Positions 1 to 5,155 of a stretch of DNA of 6,875 bases are shown here, in pieces (position 1 is the first letter of the stretch; every line of letters begins with the position of its first letter). Position numbers and translations under genes: made by a program. The notes beneath the pieces are model-generated. The model saw only the letters and a list, made by a program, of their open reading frames with translations. It searched no databases and was not told where the DNA came from. The stretch lies in the NCBI GenBank assembly GCA_030526885.1, contig JAUNBV010000105.1, forward strand, positions 1-6,875, read 5' to 3'. Source of the stretch: Syntrophomonadaceae bacterium. Its GTDB lineage: Bacteria > Bacillota > Syntrophomonadia > Syntrophomonadales > Syntrophomonadaceae.

Positions 1-285
1 AAGGACTTCATCAAAGAGGGCGATCCGGTAAAGGTAAAGGTGCTGAATATTAACGGCAAGAAGATTGCGCTTTCCATCCGTCAGGCAGTCCCGCCCAAAC
101 CCGCTCCGGTAAGGCCGCCGGTGCCACGCGAACCCCGCCCGTTGCCGGTCAAAAGGGTCGATTCGGTTACCGCGCCCGCCACGCTGGACGATAAGATAGC
201 TCGCTTTCTCAAGGAAAGCGATGAACGGATGCAGCCTTTAAAAAATAAAGCGGAGCCTAAAAAACGCGGCCGCAACTTCTCATAG
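1..285 (+). CDS. yabR: S1 RNA-binding domain protein, YabR-like (3' end only)
   Basis: Only the last 94 codons are present; the frame is open from base 1 and stops at TAG 283-285. The first 26 or so residues (KDFIKEGDPVKVKVLNINGK then KIALSIRQ) are the final strands of an S1 OB-fold: the 'GD.VKVKV' strand followed by the 'ki.LSi+' strand, which binds single-stranded RNA. A Pro/Arg-rich linker follows (PPKPAPVRPPVPREPRP), then an acidic-basic tail (DDKIARFLKESDERMQPLK, ending KKRGR). A tail of this 'DK..RFLK.S.ER...LK' form followed by a basic end is what I recall for YabR-type proteins, small S1 proteins encoded near divIC and spoIIE in Bacillota. The role is probably in RNA or ribosome binding; the exact function is unknown. 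The Pro-rich linker seems longer than in B. subtilis YabR. A strong terminator lies 10 bases past the stop. The yabR symbol rests on the tail and the gene order; another single-S1-domain protein is possible. Confidence 0.82.
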   Translation, partial: KDFIKEGDPVKVKVLNINGKKIALSIRQAVPPKPAPVRPPVPREPRPLPVKRVDSVTAPATLDDKIARFLKESDERMQPLKNKAEPKKRGRNFS

Positions 286-294
286 CCCATAGCC

Positions 295-323
295 AAAAAG
301 CACTTCGCCGCGGGGTGCTTTTT
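295..323 (+). terminator. Rho-independent terminator after the S1-domain gene
   Basis: A perfect 9-base inverted repeat, AAAAAGCAC at 295-303 and GTGCTTTTT at 315-323, can be extended inward by two G-T pairs and two C-G/G-C pairs to a 3-base loop (308-310). The T run of the right arm serves as the U tract. The A run of the left arm makes the hairpin nearly symmetrical, so it could also work on the opposite strand. It ends the upstream S1-gene transcript and leaves only 39 bases before the aminotransferase start. Confidence 0.88.
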
Positions 324-348
324 GTTATGCCTAAAAAACATATGAAAC

Positions 349-353
349 AGGAG
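349..353 (+). promoter_or_regulatory. Ribosome binding site of the aminotransferase gene
   Basis: AGGAG at 349-353 lies 9 bases before ATG 363. This decides the start: an out-of-frame ATG at 358 is only 4 bases from the AGGAG and opens a frame that closes within about 17 codons. The next in-frame ATG (residue 6, position 378) has no comparable site. I found no convincing promoter between the terminator (ends 323) and this site, so the transcript may come from read-through or from a promoter inside the upstream gene. Confidence 0.75.
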
Positions 354-362
354 TGATATGCC

Positions 363-1556
363 ATGTATTCCCAGGCCATGTACGAACTGGGCAGCCGCCG
401 TTCCGTGATTCGGGAGATTTTTGAATACGGACGGGCGCGGGCCGCCGCCATCGGCGCCGACAAAGTTTTTGATTTCAGCCTCGGTAACCCCAGCGTCCCC
501 CCCCCGGACAGCATCGACGATACTATCCGGGAATTGCTGGCCACGGCGGAAGCCACGCTGCTGCACGGCTATAGCTCGGCCCCCGGCGACTCCGGGGTGC
601 GCGCCGCGATGGCCCAACACCTCAACGCAAGATTTGATACCGCTTACCGCGCGGACAACCTGTATATCACCACCGGCGCGGCCGCCGCGCTGTGTATCTG
701 CTTTACCGCCCTCACCGTGCCGGGGGATGAGTATATCGCCTTTGCGCCCTATTTCCCCGAATATCAGGTGTTCGTGGAAGCCGCCGGCGGCAAGCTCATG
801 GTGGTTGTGCCCCGGGCCGGGGATTTTCAAATCGAGCCGGAACGCCTGGCCGCCGCGGTCACTCCCCATACCAAGGCCGTAATCATCAATTCCCCCAACA
901 ACCCCTCCGGGGTGGTATATTCGGAAGCCACCGTATCCGCGCTGGCCGCCGTGCTGAAGGAAAAATCCCGCCAATACGGCCATCCCATCTACCTCATCGC
1001 CGATGAGCCTTATCGGGAACTGGTGTACGACGATGTCGCCGTGCCTTGGTTGCCGGCATATTATGACGATACGCTGGTGTGCTATTCCTACAGCAAGTCC
1101 CTATCCCTGCCCGGCGAGCGTATCGGCTATGTGCTCATCCCGGATGCGGTGACCGACAGCCGGGGGCTCTATGCCGCCGCCGCCGGGGCCGCGCGCGCGC
1201 TGGGCTACGTGTGCGCGCCTTCCCTGTTTCAACAGGTGGTGGCCCGTAACCTCGGCCTCACCGCCGATATCGCCGCCTATAAAAGAAACCGCGACCTGCT
1301 CACCGCCGGCCTGCGCGAGCTGGGCTACAGCTATATCAAGCCGGACGGCGCCTTCTATCTTTTTATGCGCTCGCCGGAGCCCGACGCCAACGCCTTCTGC
1401 GCGCGGGCGAGAGGCCACGAACTGCTGCTGGTGCCGGGCGATGATTTCGGTTGCCCCGGCTACGTGCGCATCGCTTACTGCGTCACCGAGAAGCAAATTA
1501 CCGCCGCCATGCCCGCCTTTGCCGCGCTGGCAGCGGAATACGGGCTGCAAGCATGA
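363..1556 (+). CDS. PLP-dependent class I/II aminotransferase (fold type I)
   Basis: The 397-residue protein has the usual full length for the AspC-like family (COG0436 type). It should transfer an amino group between an amino acid and a 2-oxo acid using pyridoxal phosphate in the cytoplasm; the substrate cannot be read from the sequence. Visible landmarks are the N-terminal GNPSVPPP segment (41-48), Asn180 in NSPNNPSG (cofactor O3'), Asp214 in ADEPYRELVY (pyridine nitrogen), Lys245 in YSYSKSLSLPGERIGY (Schiff-base lysine), Arg253 (phosphate) and Arg369 in GYVRIAYC (substrate carboxylate). All key residues are present, so the enzyme is probably active. The opening MYSQAMYELGSRRSVIREIF resembles a subgroup common in clostridia, often annotated simply as a PLP-dependent aminotransferase. 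The stop overlaps the start of the Ppx/GppA gene (ATGA at 1553-1556), indicating co-transcription and probable translational coupling. A run of nine C residues (497-505) encodes part of GNPSVPPP. Aspartate or alanine aminotransferase are possible specific roles but unproven. Confidence 0.93.
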   Translation: MYSQAMYELGSRRSVIREIFEYGRARAAAIGADKVFDFSLGNPSVPPPDSIDDTIRELLATAEATLLHGYSSAPGDSGVRAAMAQHLNARFDTAYRADNLYITTGAAAALCICFTALTVPGDEYIAFAPYFPEYQVFVEAAGGKLMVVVPRAGDFQIEPERLAAAVTPHTKAVIINSPNNPSGVVYSEATVSALAAVLKEKSRQYGHPIYLIADEPYRELVYDDVAVPWLPAYYDDTLVCYSYSKSLSLPGERIGYVLIPDAVTDSRGLYAAAAGAARALGYVCAPSLFQQVVARNLGLTADIAAYKRNRDLLTAGLRELGYSYIKPDGAFYLFMRSPEPDANAFCARARGHELLLVPGDDFGCPGYVRIAYCVTEKQITAAMPAFAALAAEYGLQA

Positions 1557-2422
1557 CCCGTTATTACGCCATAGACATAGGCACCAATTCCTGCCGCCTG
1601 CTCATCGCGGACCGCGAAGGCGACTCATTGCGCCCGGTTTTTGGCGCTCTAAACTCTACCCGTATCGGCGAAGGGCTGTACTTAAATTATGAACTCACCC
1701 CGGTGGCGATGGAGCGCACCCTAAACTGCCTGCGGGAATACGGCTCGACGCTGCGCGAATACCGCGCGCACACGGGCCGCGCCTTTGCCACCTCCGCCGT
1801 GCGCGAAGCCCGCAACGGAACGGAATTCCTGCGCCGTTGCCGCGATGAAGCGGGACTGGCGGTGGAGCTTATCAGCGGGGAGGAGGAAGCCGCCCTCAGT
1901 TACGCCGGGGCCAGCCGGAGGCTTAAACTGGCCGCGCCGATGCTGTTAGTGGACCTGGGCGGCGGCAGCACCGAATTTATCTGCCCCCCGCAGGCTCTTT
2001 TGCTGTCCCTGCCGCTGGGCGCGGTGCGCGCCCATGAGCAAAACCTGGAGCGCGCCGCCATCGCCGCCGCGCTCAAACCCCTTAGCCCTTGCCGCGAGGC
2101 CCTCTCCCCCCACCCGCTGGTTTTTGCCGGCGGCAGCGCCAGTACCCTGGCGGCGGTGGACCTGCGCCTAGCCGAATTTAAAACCGAGTTGGTACACGGC
2201 CATGCCCTGAGCCTGGAAAAAATGCGCGCCCTGTATCACCATCTGAGCGGCCTCCCGCTGGCAGAGCGCCGCCAACTCCCCGGCCTCCAGCCCGAACGCG
2301 CCGACATCATCGTCCACGGCGCCCTCATCGCCCTCACCATCATGGAAGAACTGCGCCGCGACCACTGCACCATCAGCGAAAGCGACCTGCTGCACGGCGC
2401 CATCCTCACCTTGAAACCCTGA
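1553..2422 (+). CDS. Ppx/GppA family phosphatase, short form
   Basis: The 289-residue protein has the ASKHA (actin/Hsp70-like) fold of exopolyphosphatases and guanosine-pentaphosphate phosphohydrolases. It would release phosphate from polyphosphate ends or turn pppGpp into ppGpp; the sequence does not say which. Landmarks are the phosphate-1 loop YAIDIGTNSCRLLIAD (5-20), FATSAVREARNG (78-89), the acidic cluster ISGEEEA with Glu110-112 in the catalytic region, the phosphate-2 loop LLVDLGGGSTEF (131-142), LGAVR (155-159), the adenosine-type loop FAGGSASTLAAVDL (191-204) and the closing ERADIIVHGALI and LLHGAIL segments. It stops after the two core subdomains and lacks the C-terminal HD and other domains of the roughly 500-residue E. 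coli Ppx and GppA, like the short enzyme of Aquifex. The start is ATG 1553, overlapping the aminotransferase stop; the frame is open further upstream, but only at 1553 does the protein begin just before the IDIGTNS loop. No good Shine-Dalgarno precedes it, which fits coupling to the upstream gene. Its position before spoIIE suggests a conserved neighbourhood rather than a proven link. Confidence 0.92.
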   Translation: MTRYYAIDIGTNSCRLLIADREGDSLRPVFGALNSTRIGEGLYLNYELTPVAMERTLNCLREYGSTLREYRAHTGRAFATSAVREARNGTEFLRRCRDEAGLAVELISGEEEAALSYAGASRRLKLAAPMLLVDLGGGSTEFICPPQALLLSLPLGAVRAHEQNLERAAIAAALKPLSPCREALSPHPLVFAGGSASTLAAVDLRLAEFKTELVHGHALSLEKMRALYHHLSGLPLAERRQLPGLQPERADIIVHGALIALTIMEELRRDHCTISESDLLHGAILTLKP

Positions 2423-2453
2423 AATACGGGCTTTAAACCGCTGATTTTTCAGG
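2418..2453. repeat. Inverted repeat overlapping the end of the Ppx/GppA gene
   Basis: CCTGAAA at 2418-2424 and TTTCAGG at 2447-2453 are a perfect 7-base inverted repeat around a 22-base interior. The interior has a second short pairing, CGG 2427-2429 with CCG 2438-2440. The left arm includes the stop codon TGA (2420-2422). No T run follows the right arm, so this is at best a weak or factor-dependent terminator for the aminotransferase-Ppx unit. Confidence 0.4.
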
Positions 2454-2460
2454 CTTTAGG

Positions 2461-2474
2461 CCGGCTTTTGCCGG
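2461..2474. repeat. Short perfect hairpin CCGGC-TTTT-GCCGG
   Basis: CCGGC at 2461-2465 and GCCGG at 2470-2474 form a tight stem with a TTTT loop, 8 bases beyond the preceding inverted repeat. The next bases (ATAGAG) contain no T run, so it is not a canonical intrinsic terminator. Together with the 2418-2453 repeat it may slow or end transcription from the Ppx/GppA gene before the spoIIE promoter. Confidence 0.4.
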
Positions 2475-2478
2475 ATAG

Positions 2479-2485
2479 AGTCAAA
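2479..2485 (+). promoter_or_regulatory. Possible second Spo0A box upstream of spoIIE
   Basis: AGTCAAA matches 6 of 7 bases of the 0A core TGTCRAA and lies about 42 bases (near four helical turns) upstream of the candidate box over the -35. A match this short occurs by chance often, so this is only a weak call, supported by its position in front of a 21-base-spacer promoter. Confidence 0.25.
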
Positions 2486-2520
2486 ATTGGGCGGAATATA
2501 CCTGCCGCCGCCGCCTCGGG

Positions 2521-2553
2521 TTGACAAGTTCTCATGCCGTCCTGCGCTATAAT
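2521..2553 (+). promoter_or_regulatory. spoIIE promoter, sigma-A hexamers with a 21-base spacer; Spo0A-type
   Basis: A perfect TTGACA (2521-2526) and a perfect TATAAT (2548-2553) are separated by 21 bases, too far for ordinary sigma-A promoters (about 17). From recall of B. subtilis work, spoIIE and spoIIG promoters have consensus-like sigma-A hexamers with 21- and 22-base spacers and are switched on by phosphorylated Spo0A. The same arrangement directly upstream of spoIIE here supports this being the true promoter, with transcription expected to start near 2560. GTTGACAAG (2520-2528), read on the other strand as CTTGTCAAC, matches 7 of 9 positions of the 0A box TTTGTCRAA and overlaps the -35. 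No better-spaced -35 is seen for this -10. Confidence 0.72.
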
Positions 2554-2574
2554 TATCGGGCTTATCAGCAGGAC

Positions 2575-2580
2575 AGGGGG
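2575..2580 (+). promoter_or_regulatory. Ribosome binding site of spoIIE
   Basis: AGGGGG lies 10 bases before ATG 2591. An in-frame TAA (2588-2590) directly abuts the ATG, so translation cannot begin upstream and the start at 2591 is firm. The site is a slightly weakened form of AGGAGG. Confidence 0.7.
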
Positions 2581-2590
2581 CTTTGTGTAA

Positions 2591-5140
2591 ATGGACGACC
2601 GGACGGATATCTATGTTTATGAGCGATTACGGGAGGAGGAAGCGGCGGAAATCATAAAGCAAAGGCGCATCACGGATTGGCGGCGCAATTTTTTTTACCG
2701 GGCCGGCAGGGCCCGGCAGGCGCTGGGGCCGTTGCCGCTAAGGGCGCTGCGCGCGGCGGCGCTGTTTTTATATAATATTTTTCAGCGCTGGTCGCAGGAA
2801 CTGCCGTTGCTGTTTAGCGCGCGCGGCCTGCTGCTGGCGTTGACGGCGCTGATACTGGCCCGCGCACTGCTTTTGGGGGAATTGTCCCCCTTTGTTTTTG
2901 CTTTTCTGGCCGCCTTTGGCTGGAAGGATATGCGCCAGCGCATAATGATTGCCGCCGGGGCGCTGATCGGGTTTACCACCGTTATGGAAGGCATATTCCT
3001 GCAGGCCAACATCGTGGCCCTGCTGGCGCTGGCCATCAGTTTTCAATTCCTGAAATTCCGACCGCAACAGCGCTGGTGGGTGCTGTCGATGACGGTTTTT
3101 GCCGTGTTGTTGATATGTAAAAGCGCGCTGCTGATGATGGGCGGCGTTTTGACCTTTTATTACGGAATGGTGCTGGTGTTTGAGTCCATCATCGGCGCAA
3201 TGCTGTGCTTTGTGCTCATGCAGAGCCGGGAACTCCTGCGCCGGCCCCGACACATCGGCGGGCTGCAGATCGAGGATATCGCGGCCCTGATCATTTTAGG
3301 GGTAGGGCTGGTCCTGGGGCTGGAGGGCATCGTGATACTGGGGCTCTCGGTGAGCAATATGATGTGCCGGCTGGGCATCCTGACCGCCGCCTTTGTGTGG
3401 GGCAGTGGCGCGGCCACCATGGCGGGCGTTATGGCGGGGCTGATCCCGTCCCTAAGCTCCAACGTGTTTACTCAAACCCTGGGGATGTACGCCGTTTCGG
3501 GCCTGCTGGCGGGCCTGTTCCGCCAGTTTGGCCGCCTCGGTATCATGCTGGGCTTTTTACTGGGTAATCTGGCCCTGTCCATGTTCCTCCCCGACAGCGC
3601 GTCGGTGGTGACCGGGTTGTGGGAAAGCCTGGTGGCGTGCGCGCTGTTTTTGCTGGTGCCGGAATCGCTGCGGCGGCGAGCCGCGCTGGCAACGCCGGAG
3701 CATACCGGCGACGTGACCGTCGAGGCTTTGCCGGTGGCGCCGGATGCGCCGGACCGCCTCATGCATGAGGCTACCCGCCATAAGATTCACCGGCTGGCTA
3801 ATGTATTCGATGAATTGGGGGCCAGCTTTTCCGGTAATGTGGCCGAGCCGCGCGGTCTGACCAACAGCGCCTGCACCGCCTGGCTGTATGACGAACTGGC
3901 GCAGGGCTTTTGCGACGGCTGTTCCCGCCATGACCGCTGCTGGGAAGAGGACGCCGCCGCCGCTTCGCAGGAACTCCTGACCATTTTCCGGCTGACGGAA
4001 TTAAACGGTGAAGCCCGTTTCGAGGATATCCCCCAAAACTTTAAACGGCGCTGTCTGCGGGGGCGCGAACTGGTAACCACCGTAAACCGCCTTTATGAGC
4101 ATCTGCATATGAGCGAATTCTGGTGGGGCAAGATCGACGAATCCCGTCGCCTGTTGTCGCGGCAGTTTGCCGGCGCGGGCAACATGGTGCGGGAATTGGC
4201 CGCCGAGTTTGCCCCCTCCCGGCTGATGGATATGGGGCTGCGGGAGGAATTGCTGCTGGCGTCGGAGCAGGCGGGATATCAGGTGCTGGAGCTCAGTCCG
4301 GTGCGCCTGGGTTCGGAGCTGCGGCTGGATATCAGCGTACCCGCCTGTGGCAACGGATATTACTGCGCCGAAGCCCTGGCGCCCTTTTTCAGTGAACTGC
4401 TGCAACAGCGCATGGTAGTGACCGCGCGCCGCTGTTCCCCTCTGCCGGGGCGCGGCCGCTGCGCCTTTACCCTGCAGACCGGCAGCCGCTACCGGCTGTT
4501 AAACGGCAGCGCGCAGGTAGCGCGCGACGGCATCTGCGGCGACAGCATCCGCATCTGCCGGCTGCGCGAAGGCATGGAGCTGGTGGTGCTGAGCGACGGC
4601 ATGGGCACCGGCCAGAACGCTAACCGCACCAGCCGCACCGCCGTCGATCTGCTGGAAAACATGTTAAACAGCGGGCTGGAAAAGGAACTGGCGCTGCAAA
4701 CCGTGAATTCGGTCCTGCTGCTGCGCGACGAGGAAGAAGTGTTTACTACCGTGGATATGATGCTTTTGAACCTCGGCAGCGGCGAGGCGGATTTCATCAA
4801 GACGGCGGCGGCGCCCAGCTTCATCCGCCACCAGGGCGAAGTGAGCATGATCCGCTCATCCTCGCTGCCGGTGGGCATCATGGACAAACTGGACGTGTAC
4901 AGCATCCAGCGCCGTTTGACCGCGGGTGACATGGTGCTGATGATTTCCGACGGGCTGCTGGACGTAGACCGCGAAAACGTCAACGGCGAGGAGTGGCTTT
5001 TTACCCTGCTGAACAACCTGGACGAGGACGACCCGCAAACCCTGGCCGAGATTATCATCCACCAGGCGCTGATGCTGTGCAATCGCCGCCCGCGCGACGA
5101 TATGAGCGTGATATGCCTGAAGCTGACCGAAGCCGATTGA
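2591..5140 (+). CDS. spoIIE: Stage II sporulation protein E (SpoIIE), PP2C-type serine phosphatase
   Basis: The 849-residue protein is close to B. subtilis SpoIIE (827). In that species SpoIIE dephosphorylates the anti-anti-sigma factor SpoIIAA to release sigma-F in the forespore, and interacts with FtsZ at the polar septum. Layout: a charged cytoplasmic N-terminus (1-50), about ten hydrophobic segments (roughly 52-357), a central regulatory region (about 385-630), and a C-terminal PP2C/SpoIIE phosphatase domain (about 635-849). Metal-binding phosphatase motifs are intact: SDGMGTG with Asp669, TTVDMMLL (719-726), the LPVGI segment (759-763), ISDGLLD with Asp787, and RDDMSV with Asp836-837. 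The central region carries a cysteine cluster, Cys428, Cys441, Cys444 and Cys450, ending in CW. It is preceded by its own promoter with the 21-base spacer typical of Spo0A-activated genes, and by a ribosome site whose adjacent TAA fixes the start. An 8-T run (2689-2696) lies near the 5' end. The gene appears complete and functional. Confidence 0.97.
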   Translation: MDDRTDIYVYERLREEEAAEIIKQRRITDWRRNFFYRAGRARQALGPLPLRALRAAALFLYNIFQRWSQELPLLFSARGLLLALTALILARALLLGELSPFVFAFLAAFGWKDMRQRIMIAAGALIGFTTVMEGIFLQANIVALLALAISFQFLKFRPQQRWWVLSMTVFAVLLICKSALLMMGGVLTFYYGMVLVFESIIGAMLCFVLMQSRELLRRPRHIGGLQIEDIAALIILGVGLVLGLEGIVILGLSVSNMMCRLGILTAAFVWGSGAATMAGVMAGLIPSLSSNVFTQTLGMYAVSGLLAGLFRQFGRLGIMLGFLLGNLALSMFLPDSASVVTGLWESLVACALFLLVPESLRRRAALATPEHTGDVTVEALPVAPDAPDRLMHEATRHKIHRLANVFDELGASFSGNVAEPRGLTNSACTAWLYDELAQGFCDGCSRHDRCWEEDAAAASQELLTIFRLTELNGEARFEDIPQNFKRRCLRGRELVTTVNRLYEHLHMSEFWWGKIDESRRLLSRQFAGAGNMVRELAAEFAPSRLMDMGLREELLLASEQAGYQVLELSPVRLGSELRLDISVPACGNGYYCAEALAPFFSELLQQRMVVTARRCSPLPGRGRCAFTLQTGSRYRLLNGSAQVARDGICGDSIRICRLREGMELVVLSDGMGTGQNANRTSRTAVDLLENMLNSGLEKELALQTVNSVLLLRDEEEVFTTVDMMLLNLGSGEADFIKTAAAPSFIRHQGEVSMIRSSSLPVGIMDKLDVYSIQRRLTAGDMVLMISDGLLDVDRENVNGEEWLFTLLNNLDEDDPQTLAEIIIHQALMLCNRRPRDDMSVICLKLTEAD

Positions 5141-5155
5141 CGCTGAAGTAAAATC

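Noticed and set aside
342..356. Mini-frame ATG AAA CAG GAG TGA just before the aminotransferase
   Set aside because: It contains the Shine-Dalgarno itself and has no ribosome site of its own, so a leader peptide is not supported.
81..983. A 300-codon minus-strand open frame opposite the S1 tail and the aminotransferase
   Set aside because: It lies antisense to two well-supported genes, crosses the intergenic terminator, and shows no recognisable motif. Long antisense frames are expected in GC-rich coding DNA.
1451..1552. A 34-codon N-terminal extension of the Ppx/GppA protein
   Set aside because: The extension is Arg-rich, overlaps aminotransferase coding sequence and precedes the conserved start of the family, which fits ATG 1553.
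2582..2590. TTTGTGTAA as a further 0A box
   Set aside because: It matches 7 of 9 but breaks the central C and the R position of the core, and it lies downstream of the expected transcription start.
4489..5082. A 197-codon minus-strand open frame opposite the SpoIIE phosphatase domain
   Set aside because: Its serine-rich, low-complexity translation is the mirror of GC-rich codons; the plus strand encodes the phosphatase with all motifs intact.
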